64,000 nt of DNA from Tigriopus japonicus (taxonomy: Eukaryota > Arthropoda > Copepoda > Harpacticoida > Harpacticidae): NCBI GenBank assembly GCA_010645155.1, contig CM021322.1, positions 946,705 to 1,010,704 of the forward strand, read 5' to 3'. Positions within the stretch are counted from its first letter, which is position 1. Each line of letters opens with the position of its first letter. Both the position numbers and the translations under genes were made by a program. Shown here piece by piece: positions 13,322 to 24,700 of the stretch. The notes below the pieces were generated by a model. That model searched no databases. It was given only the letters and a program-made list of their open reading frames with translations, and had not been told where the DNA came from.

Positions 13322-16300
13322 ATGTTCACCCCCAACTTGGGCCCGGAATCATCTAGTCAGAATCGTAGTACAAGCCTTACGGGCAACGCCAGACCCAAAA
13401 GACTACCCATCCTTGTTGACCCGGCGTGCAATCCTGTTCTTGGCCCATTCTTCGTTTACCGGAGCGTCGACCACGACCCTGCTGCATCCACTTCAACAAT
13501 TGAGCCTTCTTCTTCTTCGCATCGCGGAAATTGTCCTCCCGAGCTCTTGGAGGTTCACCGCACTTCACATTACACGGTGGACACAAGTGACGGTGAGGAA
13601 GATCTGTCGCCCTTGCCATTGGATGGCCATTCACTTGTCCCCCCATCTCGACCCTCTTACTACGCTTCCTCGTTGAATGGGACGACAGCTACCACTACTA
13701 TTAGCACTACTACTATCACTACTACTGAAACTACTACAACCTCGGCTTCGGGGGCTTCTCCCTCCTCTTCGCCCTCAAACATTATCATCGTGGAATCTCC
13801 AAAACGTCAATTCAGTTTCAAATCGGCCGTCTGTAGCAACGTAGCACACAAACAGACTCCACAAACAGAACTTCAAAGCCGAGTAGTGGACCTTCAAGCT
13901 AAAGCGAAACAGGATCTGAAAGAAGACGTGTCGCCAAAGCGAATCAATAGTCAGAAGTCAACATCGGAGTCAGACGGAAGCCCAACCAGTGACTTTTTGA
14001 ACAAGTGTTGTCTATCGTCGCTCGTGAGCTCTCATTTCGTAGCGCTTCAATATTCTTGCCCAGTCCTTAATCTATGTCAGAGCACAGCTAAGATGCTAAG
14101 CATGAGTTACAAAGCTCAAACCGACCTTTTTACGAGGTCTCTGCAATCCAGATTGGAATACTTGGGAGATCCTGAGTCTGAACGAGTTTCAGAGCCAGAC
14201 GAGACCGGCTTCATTAACTGGCTGGAACTCAGACCCAAAAAAGATGTCCTGAAATTCATCCCAGCCCCTGGAACCACATTTCCTCCCAACAGGTTTGCCC
14301 AGTTTGACCTATTCCGCGCTAAATTTCATTCTGAATCCGATCTAAGTCCCAAACATATGCCTTCAAATGCGCTTGCTGGACAAATGCCCAATAATGAATG
14401 CCTTCACGAAGAAGAACACGATTTGAACACAAAGAAAGATGAGGCCGATGAATCCACCGATAGTGATCTTTTCTTCGACTTTGATATTGGATCACCCGAA
14501 GAGGATGCAGTTCTTCCGGAGAATGACGACGTTCGGGAGAAGATGCTGCTCCGGAACAAGGCTTGTGATTTGGAAGCAACTTTGCAAGATGAAGATGACA
14601 TTTCCTCAAACGAAAGCCTTAGCCCGAGAAACAACCTTCGCAAGGCCAACGAGGCCTTTGGCAGCGCCTCCTCTGGACTTTGCAGTGACATGGAGACCTT
14701 GCAATCTGGGTCATATGAGACAAGGCGGTTTGATGATGGCGATGACGAGCTCAATGAATGTAAGTCAATTGATCCCGAAGATTGGCCTGCTCATAAATTG
14801 CTTCACTTTGACACCAACTCATTCGGAAGCGCAAATTCCACTCCTAAAGCGGCGAGAAGCCCCATGGGAGATCATTCGCCTTCATCCGGAGCTTCTCTGG
14901 TCGAAGCCGATATTGCTCCACCTGCTAAGGAAGAGGATAATGAAGGGATGTTTCAACTCGAAACAGAAGAAACTCAGATCACTGCAAGCAAACCACAACT
15001 CGCCGACCCTGATACTTTGAGTGAGGACAAAGAAGAGCTTTCAAAGGACATCAATGATGAAGATGACGAAATTGTAATGAAAGATTTCACAATCTATAAC
15101 GGGGAGGCACGTCACAAGGTTGCCAATTCTAAGCTAAATGCCTTGATATCCTTGTTGGAAAAAGACCGGGAATATTCGAGAAACTCATCCAGACAATCCT
15201 CTTTGAGGTCGTCCAAAGAAGGCAGTCCGCAAAAGGAGAGCTCACCTCCTAAATCAACCATACGAAAAGGATTTCAGTCGAGTTTGACTCCGATTGCTGC
15301 CTCCCCAGCAAATTTCTCGTATCTTTCGTCAAGATCAAATTTGGGCTCCAATGCCTCATCCTCATCCGAAGATATTCATTCAGTCCCAAGCTCTAAAGCT
15401 TCAATTGCCAGATGTGAATCCACTCCTGTTCTCTCTGGACCTGATCGGGCCTACATGCAATCGCCTAAAATGCCTCGTAAAGCCTCCAATGCTGACGTCA
15501 AAGAGGAACCCATCACAATCACAACAGAGACCAAGGTGGAAGGGGTGGAACTACCAGAGCGTGTTCGACGAGCAACTTCCCTGAGATCTGGAAAAACGCC
15601 TCCTGGAACACCAGGTCGCAGGAAAATTGTCAGGTAAGGCTATCATAAGAAGTTAATGAGTGAATGACTTTGCAGATGAAATCAATTGCAATTCCTCCTT
15701 TCCAGATTTGCCGATGTCTTCGGTTTGGATTTGGCGGATGTCAAAACCTTCTTGGATGAGATTCCCAAGGTACCGAAAAGTGCTTATAAGGACTTGAAAG
15801 ACGTCGATCTTAGTGATATTGATAGCGATACAGGCAGTTCAGACAGTTCTGCCATGTCGCTAAGGAAGAAGAAAGGCTTCTCCAACCACAATTTACCCAT
15901 GTTGCCCAGCCAAGAGTTACCATCAACTTCGCTCGTGCCCATGTTCAGTCAACCCGGAGGGTTTGCAAACTTTTTTGATCTTCTTAACACGAAGAAGGTT
16001 TGCCTCGAAAACGCCTACATGGCCAACAAATCCGCCGTTCAGGGCACCATTCGGGTTCAGAATCTCAGTTTTCAAAAGAAGGTGCTCCTTCGCTACACGA
16101 CAAATGAATGGGTCACCAGTGCCGATATTGAAGCCACTTACATCGATGGATCTTGTGATGGATTCTCGGACAAATTCACGTTTTATCTGGGAACAGCCAC
16201 TCCTCTGTTGGTTGGTCAACGAATTCAGTTCTGTCTGTGCTACCAAACGGGTGTGGGCGAGTTCTGGGACAATAACGATGGCAAAAACTACGTCTTCCAA

Positions 16301-16459
16301 TGCTTGGGCGTGGCTGGCTCGAATCACGTCAAAGCCCCCTGTTCGAGCGCCATCCCACTTTCCACACCCCGCCCAGCAGCCCCTATGTATGGTGGCTCGT
16401 GTGGATATTCGCAATCCCCTTCGGCCTTAAGCGAAGATCCTTGGCTCAGATATTTGTGA
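13322..16459 (+). CDS. Protein phosphatase 1 glycogen-targeting regulatory subunit (PPP1R3 family), 1021 aa
   Basis: Two exons, 13322-15633 and 15706-16459, are joined in phase 2 over a 72-bp intron. The protein would tether the PP1 catalytic subunit to glycogen particles and direct it to glycogen synthase and phosphorylase. The PP1 docking RVxF motif is KIVRF at residues 768-772, formed across the splice junction and followed by ADVFGLDLADVK, as in the family. The C-terminal CBM21 domain (about 855-970) shows the conserved blocks IRVQNLSFQKKVLLRYT, ATYIDGSCDGFSDKFTFYLG and WDNNDGKNY. The N-terminal 770 residues are mostly disordered, with a Thr-rich run (120-140), acidic stretches and many Ser-Pro sites, plus an ordered-looking Cys-containing island at 224-338. 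The length resembles the long PPP1R3A type rather than the short 280-320 aa forms. An in-frame TGA at 13316 fixes 13322 as the first Met of this frame. Confidence 0.93.
15634..15705 (+). other. 72-bp intron splitting the PP1-docking motif
   Basis: GTAAGG at the donor and TTTCCAG at the acceptor bracket 72 bp. Splicing rebuilds the Arg codon (AG+A) of KIVRF. If the intron is retained, the codons read AGG TAA, so translation stops exactly at the junction and the product lacks the docking phenylalanine and the glycogen-binding domain. An alternative acceptor-like TGCAG at 15671-15675 would break the motif and is less likely. Confidence 0.85.
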
Positions 16460-18976
16460 GGACTGTCTGTCCACGCCATGATTTTGCGAGCAAGAGCTTG
16501 AGTGCTTCAGTGCTGAAAGACACTACAATTGTTCTAACATGAATCAAAAAAACATAGTTTTAGGCGTTACCATCCACATCATAATCATCATCATATTCAT
16601 CTTATTCATCCGCTGATCGGAACCTGGTGTGAACATCATGCCGGCGAAGTGCTATTTTATTCTTATTATCTCTGCCGATCACGTACTCACTCGTGCTTGA
16701 ATATCATGTGTGTAACAATGCAAGTTTGGCAGTTCGAACACCCTTCTTATCTGAAATATTGGACGACTAAACCAACCCCAATACTTCTCGATTGATGCAT
16801 ATGTAAGATTTGTTTGGTAGTGAAATCGTCTACTTGAACAATGTCGTGCTGTGAGAGTGGATATATACATTATATATTCTAGTAAATCGTAGTCAAAAAA
16901 AAATATCCACAACAACTTAAAAATGCAAAGACTGATTGATTGAAAAAGAAATTTATTTCGGAGCTAACAACCCGTGCTCAAATTGGCTTCTCCATTACAT
17001 TCGTATTTCATGACATGAGACACATCCAGATCTTCACTATTAGATTATTTTCTTCATCAGAGTTTATCAAAATGCAGTCCACCCCCTCACTATATGTACA
17101 TATTTTCATGATTATTTCTATTATTACTTCTACTCCCATTACTACTACTACTATTATTATTATCATCATAATTATTACCCATTCATCCTAAAAGCCCCTT
17201 GAACAATGCCCCGCTCTTCCAGCCTTGTTACCTCTAAGGCCCATGCCTTGAAGGCGATTCTCAACCTTTGAGCAGAGATTTCCCCTTTATATTACGACAT
17301 TGTATAATCCATTCTATTTATTGCCGTAACCTTTCACGTACTATTCAAGGCAGCCTTCATTGCTGTGCTGCAATCGTGTCACTCTCAAAACGTTTCAGGC
17401 GTAACTTTGATCCAGTCAAAACGAGACTACGGCGATCCGTAGTGTTATACTCTCTATCTAACGATGCTTAGCGGATGTGATGTTCAATTCCGAATGCTCC
17501 AATGCACGATGCTTCCCCCTGATAAAGCTCGATTAATAATGCAATGCGTTAATAATGACGAATCCATGCAAAAAGACAGAAATATAAATATGAAGCTGAA
17601 GCTGAGAAAGCTAACGTCACGTGCCACATCAATTAATCGCTAGGCCCAGTCTTCTTACTTCGTCCCTTTCTCAACGTTGTCTCCGTATCCTTGTTCCAAG
17701 AGCGACCGAAAGCCAGCGAGGTCTTTGCTTGCTTCTGTTAGCTTTTTCTACAGGCATGAAGACCTGAAAGTGTGTTGCCAGGCCAAAAATTGGCCTGAGG
17801 CACGAAGGCATGTTGTACTCGGCCTCTCTCGCTAGATGTGTCACTCCACACTCAAAGATTGGCTTCTCAACGAGGATAAGATTCTTTAATCAGACTACGA
17901 CTGCTCTTAGTTGGGGAAAGAAGATTCCTCATGATTTCTGAAACGAAGATATCAATTACTTTTTGTTTGCCGCTTCATTTGGATGCATCAGGAAAAGCAA
18001 TTGAAAACAAATGATTTCGAATGCGAAACAATAGAGGAGGGATAAAAGTTCCGGATTGGATCCAGTTTCACACAACACATGTAACTGGACCAAAACAAGT
18101 TTTGGACTATCAAAGATAATCACCATGTAAGATATACTTACATAAAGCTGATGTTTCAAGGAACAACACATACATACTGCCATCCTCAAGGGTCAGCAGA
18201 GACAAAAAACCGCAGTTGAAAAGATCATGTGTCGGGAAAGCAATCCAGTCATTCCATTTTGAATCCTATGGACTATTCCTATAGAAAAACATTCCAAATT
18301 CCTTCCTAGCCATCAAAGAAGCAAAAGAAGTGTCCATCGATCCGATCACATTATCGGTGTAAAATCTTTAAAAAAATGGGCTCAACGCAATAACCAGGTG
18401 TCATGGAATCATGCTGGTTGAAAAAGAGGCATGAAAAAATGTTTAGATACATTTTACATTCAAACACGTTCAGAGGCTAGGTTTTTTAAAGCTCGATCTT
18501 TGTTGGATTTGAATTGGTTTCACTCGGGTATGGGCAAACAATAGCCCTCTGTAAGACAGCCCTTTAAAGCCAAAGTGCTTGATCCACTCTCTTATGGGTG
18601 GTTTCAACTGAAAGATTGGACTCAGAAGCCAAAGTCATTAAACAATCTGTTCTTGGGTGACCAGGAACACCACCAGAGCCGAACTTCAATGTTTTGTTTG
18701 TTTGTTTGTTAAGGAGTCAGTACATCACTGATAGTGGTAGTTCCATGAAGGAATATCATGCTCCTTGCCACCTTTTACTCAAATTACTCAAATATCGAAA
18801 TCTTAAGTCTGATGGGGCCATAAACACCCTCTATGGAGGAATGCCTGACAAAACTTTTAAAAACAATTACTTCATCAGGAATGTCATAGAGTGTGCTACC
18901 CTGTTTGTAATACAAATATCCTTTTTGAAGTTTAGTTTTCAGTCAATCCAGAAAATGCAATGCAGCCAGAGTCATC
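16460..18976. other. Intergenic DNA with simple ATC/ACT/ATT repeats
   Basis: The region follows the PPP1R3-like stop and includes its 3' UTR. Short trinucleotide-rich stretches occur near 16568-16605 (ATC-type) and 17120-17180 (ACT/ATT-type). Open frames here are low-complexity and not convincing. I see no gene. Confidence 0.5.
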
Positions 18977-18978
18977 TA

Positions 18979-19514
18979 CAGGGTTGGGCAGAATTAGTGA
19001 AACATGCATATTGCGAATTAACTCTTTACCATAAAGGTCAATAGGAAAGGATTAATCTAAGAAGTTGGGTCGCATACAACTTACTATAACATAATGGAAT
19101 ATTATTTGTCATGTACCCCTCTGAGCCAAACCACCGCCCTGAACGTCTTGATATCAATGTTACAACTTGCACTCATCTATTCCTCCTCTTGGTTATCATC
19201 CCATGCTGCTTCAATTATAACCAAAAGTGTTCCTTGTTACCCTTCTTGGCCTTTTCAAGATATAATCACAAGTAATGGGTCTTTAGTTATCTTGTTCATG
19301 AATCAAACCGGATTTCATGTAATCTTAAAGGCCTTGACCAACATGGGAGTCCTCACCCTCTTTTTGCCACCTTGTTCAGGGTTCCATGACAATATTCCTG
19401 TATCGTGTTATGGTTTTTAACCTATCATTTGAAATTGTGGCTCACGCCAAGGGCCTTAATTATGATCTTGAATCTAATGTTTCACTAATGTTTCACTAAT
19501 TCTGCCTAACCCTG
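18979..19514 (-). mobile_element. Internally deleted mariner/Tc1-type transposon, TA-flanked
   Basis: Terminal inverted repeats of about 28 bp (outer sequence CAGGGTTRGGCAGAATTAG) match at all but one base and are flanked on both sides by the dinucleotide TA (18977-18978 and 19515-19516), the target duplication of the Tc1/mariner superfamily. Read on the minus strand, the 536-bp interior still shows transposase fragments. The helix-turn-helix region gives KKRVRTPMLVKAFK and NPV, and it is followed directly by C-terminal-like AAWDDNQEE and FRAVVWLRGVHDK. Several in-frame stops are present and the catalytic core is missing. It is a dead, non-autonomous derivative produced by internal deletion. 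Confidence 0.8.
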
Positions 19515-19516
19515 TA

Positions 19517-21720
19517 GAGGTCACGGATGAAGCTACCCTTGGTGTGCCTACTTAGCTAGACCTGAATAGTCTGTGGTTTTAACTCCAAAAGTTAAGTTTT
19601 GAAGGTGGCAGTCACCTAAATCGATCCCCAACCGCCTGAATGGCAAATGGACGCAGTACGCCAAGCTTCACTAGACGAGGCCATGGTTTTTATCATGCCT
19701 GGTCACTTCAAATACATTTTGCGATAAAAAATATTTTGCAATGTCAAAGACACTCAATGTTGGGTAATACTTGGAAGTTTTGAAAAATTCGGTTGATGTT
19801 TCAAGTTTCGATTTTAGTCCATTTTGAACATGGTCCTTCAAGAAATCGAAAATTTGAATATGAATATGTTAGACATACTTGTTTGTAATTTTGGCTGAAC
19901 ACACAACAAAGTGTACTCTAAATGGTTATGAAATATGTTTTCCAAAAAGTCTTGCTTAAGTTCTTTTTAAGTGAGAGTTTATACTAGTTTGAACTATTTT
20001 GACAAAAACTCAAAAAAATCATTTATTTTTGCGATATTGAAAAGTTTTATGAAATTTTTGGGAATTTGTTTTTTCATGTAATAGCGTTTTTCGGCTTTTT
20101 GGTGTCAAAAATGGACCATGCAAAGTCAAATAACTAAGCTGCTGATGAATGTATTTTTATTTAATTTGACTTCAACACGTAACTAAATGGTCTCTAATTA
20201 TGGATTGAATAGTTTATCAAAAAGTATTGTTATTTATAGTATTTTAGGAATATAAATTTTTCACCGGGCTCAAAGTTATGTAATAATAAAGGTAAAGTTG
20301 TTCCCCATTGAATTGTGGGTCCAAAAGATGCCATGATATCTTTGGGTATTTCGATCCAAACCTAAAAACCATTCGGAACACCGTGCCTAGTAACGAATAC
20401 ATCGATTTGATATAAAATCAGGCCGTACTTGTGCTTGCTGCACTGTTGAATTGGTTGTTAATCGCAAGGTACGGAGCCCACAGTTAATGCAACGGATCCC
20501 TCTCGAAGCATTGGGTCAAGTGCTTACCAAGTGGTCTCTATACGATTTACCTCATTTTGAGATAGGTTTCAAACAAACAGACATCCAGACAAGTTCAAGT
20601 CAATTTGATCAAGGAACCTTCATAAATTTTCACTCCTTGGTAATTCTAAAAGCATCTATGTTTGGCAAATTTTGATTGCTTCTCTTGCATAATCTTTGAT
20701 GATCGTTTGGTTATTTAGAGCTCTTGTACCTATGAGGTACTCATCGGAGGCTCAGTACTGTATCTACGTATCATTTGTAAGGGTTTTGCATTAAAATATG
20801 TTTGTTGTTGGGACTGAATTTTTCATCAAAGTACGATTTTTAGGAAAAATCCTGTATTCGTAACACAAATCATACGTTTATCATTTTTACGCCAGTTTAG
20901 TACGATGAGCTATTGAAGTCGAGAACTTGTCTGTTTCATGTTTCCCTCTTTTTGTCAAAGGCAAATGTTTCCCTTTTGCAAAGATGAAAAGTGAGTGGTA
21001 CGTTTCTAAATATAATGCCTCTCCAATTAAATCATTTTTACAAAACAGAAGCAACGAGGAAAACGCCAATAGCAAAGTAAATGCGCACATTTTCCAAAGG
21101 CTGGAGCGCCTATTATTGTCACGATCAAGGAAATGAATTCGATCATGTTTGACGAACCTTGCTGAAAAGGAGTTCACACTTCTGAACTTATTTAGGTGCT
21201 CTTCAAATTTTCCATCGCTCATAGCCCCTTAATTCTTGAGTTAATTACAACCTTGTAATCAAAACTGGCTGACCAGACTGCTTTTCGGACTCTATACCCT
21301 TTCAGCTTTGTTTTTTTTATTGCGACATCCAAAGTCACAGAACTTCGGTGTGTTTTTGTCTGTGATGAAAATGAGACGAATTATTCACGGTGAATATCTT
21401 GACTGAACTGTGGAAGTCAAAGCTACAGTATGCATGCACTCGTGTGTCCGTGTCCAGAACATTCGAGCATAGTAGGAAAAACTCGGTAATTTTGCACCAC
21501 TTGTGGGCCGTCAGTTAATTGTCAACGGGGTGTATTTCGTTACCATAATACGTCTTTATGTACATGTAATGTTGTTGACTGTCGGTCATAAATCTCACAA
21601 TTTTGGCCTCTAGAGAAGACACAGAGCAAATCCAGTTTGCTTTAACATTCATAGAATGATTCCTCTTGTGTACAATATAAGGTACGAATTTAGAAAAGTG
21701 AGAAACATAGCTTATATAAC
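19517..21720. other. Intergenic DNA, no supported feature
   Basis: AT-rich sequence between the mariner relic and the 3' end of the large minus-strand LRR gene. Its distal part (about 21500-21720) is probably 3' UTR of that gene. No family-like ORF, RNA gene or repeat stands out. Confidence 0.45.
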
Positions 21721-24700
21721 TTATGCTTGCCATCCTCCCCTCAACCTGGGAAAGATGACTAATAACACCGTCGAGAGAAGAGTCACATGTGTGCTATTCA
21801 AAAAGTGCATTCGACTGGAAGAGGATCCACTGTGAAGGACCTCATCAGCTCCGGGACCTCTGAAAGGCTCTACATTGTCCTTGTTATAATTCGAATAGTA
21901 CCATCCCACTTTGTCATCCACATTGGGGGTGCTAGCTGGGTCAGATCGATCAGGATGAAACGGATAAGGACTCGAAGATCGTCTTGTCGAACTTCCGTCA
22001 ACGGAAGAGTGTGTAGAGGAATTGGGTTCGTCCAAATCTGGAACTTCAGGAGCTTGAATTCTACTGGCACTCACAGTGTCGACTGTGACCGAGCTGCGTT
22101 GGCTTTCCAAATAGTTCCCGTTGACATCATACAACATGGTCGAAGTTCGAATTGGCGGTGGAGGAGTGGGACGTCGAAATTCCTTGGGCTGAGGTGCATT
22201 CTGACCAAAATCGCCATTTTGCTTCATCAAGTTAAAAATGTCATCCAAAGATTGTTGAGGTTGGGCTAAAATGTTGCTTCCAGGTTGCTCACTGGAAGTT
22301 ATGAAGGCTTCGGTGGTTGAAGCTACATCTTTGTCAACTCCATCATCATAGTATTCATAATAATATTGATATTCGGGCTCATCCTCTTTCGATTCGTCTA
22401 GGTATTCTGACGAGGCGGTGGTAAATTCGGGCTCCGTCTCGATTAGATTGAAGGTGGTTGTCTCAGGCACAATCTTGGGTGTTCCTCGATGAGCGATTTC
22501 CACACCTTCCGTGTTTTCCTCAGTAGAACTGGATGTGGTTACTTCTTGGACTTGAAGAGTTGGAATGATGCGTTCTGTCACCTCACGTTCTTCCAAGTTT
22601 TGGTTTCGGAATTCCTCCAACAACCTTTGGATTTCGGCTTGTCCTTCAGCATGGTCTGCCGGTGGATTGAATCCCGGCAGCGATGCAATGGGGGCTGATT
22701 CTTTCGTCTCTGGGACCTCGTCTTCGTACACATACTCGTATGTGTAGTCAGGTTTAGGATCGTTCTGAAGTTGTCCTCCCAAAATGTCACCGAGGGTTGG
22801 AGTAGACGTGTCTTCGTTGTTAGTCGCAAATAGATTCGTCAACAACGAGCCTGGATTCAAAACTGGAGGCCGATCGATGGAGCTTGAGTCTGGTAAATTT
22901 CCAGGCACTGCTTGGTAACTCGGACCAAGATTGTTGGGCCTAATTGTGCTCGTACTGATTGGTGTGAATGAAGTTGATTCGGGAAAAATCGATTCCGAGG
23001 AAGAGACCTCATTGTTGGCAGGCGAAGTGAACTGAAGAGAAGGGTGATGCAAATGTGGATATTTATTATTAGGATCCGTTAGATCCGATGAATCTGCTAC
23101 TTTAAATCCTGGTGGCAGAGGAGTCATTGCAGAATCTAGCTCTGGGAAGGCTGAAGGAATACTAGATCCTGGTTGAATCTGACCCTGATTAGGGGAGAAC
23201 ATTGGATCCTTAGTGTGAGGACGGAACAATGGTTTGAACCCATTTACGTCATCTTGAGAGCTGCCAAAGCCGAGATTTGCGCCTGGAGACGGTCTTTGGC
23301 CAATTGAATGAGATGGAGTATTTCGATTAGAAACAGCAGAATTAAAATCATTGTCAGAGGGCAAAGATACTTGGTCATGAGGATGGGCGTGAATAGGAGT
23401 GTGACCTGACATGGGCATGGGGTAACCATTGGGTAAGGGATGATTGTATTGAATGGCTGGAATGTATCCCTTGGGAAAGTATTCCTCCTCATTTGCCCCA
23501 TCTTGAGGAAAGTACCGCGGGTTTTCTTGGTTTGAAATGGACCCAGGGCGTAAGGGAATAATAGGGTTTGTGGGATGTTGGTAATTGAACATTTCGTTAT
23601 TTTCAGAGTTGCCTGATTTAGAGACATGTCTCTTTTCTGTCGCAGCTTCGTTGGTGGACGAAGAAGTGGCTCGATTAGCGAAGCTCTCGGCTAGTTTAGG
23701 TAATAAAAATCCTGCCGCTTTCAATCCAGTTTCCACCCAAATGGGATCCAAAAAGTCGGGTCCTCTGGTTTGATCAGTTTCAGGAGGAATGACATGATTT
23801 ACAGGAGCTTTGTTTGATGATTGTTGTGAGGACGATGAAGATTCGGAGGCCTGGTTGGCATTGTCTCCTTTTCGACCAATTGGCAACAATCCCGAGGAAA
23901 GAGCGGGTGAAAGGGCAAAATTCAAATTCAAAGGAAGTTTCGGAATTGGAATTCCGAAAATCGAAAATACCCCATCATCCTCATCCGATTTTTCGCCTTC
24001 ATCAGGATCTTTGATTTCAGCATAAATGGTCGGGGTGTCCCCAGGGACCTTATCATTGGAGGCTAGATTAGTTGCTGGACCCAAATTAATGTCTTGAACC
24101 TTAGTCTCCACCCGATCAATGGTTGGACTCACAGTTGGCTTGGAACTCGTGCTACTCACGACTTGTCCGTCCTCGTCGTAATATACATAGTAGTATTCAT
24201 ACAACTCGCCATCTAATCCACTTTTTTCATCTCCCTGAATTTCAACAACGTCCACGTCAATAGTATTGGTGCTCGCTTCTTGAGTCACCTCCGTGTCCTC
24301 CGCGTCCTCTTCTGCTTCGTCCTCACCTTCATCTAAGAACGGCTTAATCGTTGCTTCTGCCCCATTCGTTTGTGGACTACGATGATCAGGGTAATCTGAA
24401 ATAAAGGGCAGGCATGGAATTGCAGGCTACCGGCGAGGCTATCACATGATCCGTGAAAAGTTCGGAAACAGAGCATCTGACTCACGTGTCACAACAACAT
24501 TTTGTTGCGTAGTTTGTTCTTGAATGGCTTCTTGGATGGGTCGTTTTAAGGGAATCCCTGAGCAGGCATCTTTGATGAGGTTCTCTCCTGCTCGAGAATC
24601 ACAAGTAAACCGAGATGTTCTCAATTGGCGCAAAGGGTTTCCTGACAGGGCTCGAGGAAAATAGCACCGAGGCTCATCAGGAACCACAGTTGTGTCTGAA

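Noticed and set aside
13248..13676. 142-codon ORF overlapping the start of the PPP1R3-like gene
   Set aside because: A shadow in another frame of the coding exon; composition follows the real frame's codons.
14319..14754. Minus-strand ORFs of 96-116 codons inside the PPP1R3-like exon
   Set aside because: Antisense shadows of a long Ser/Glu/Asp-rich coding exon.
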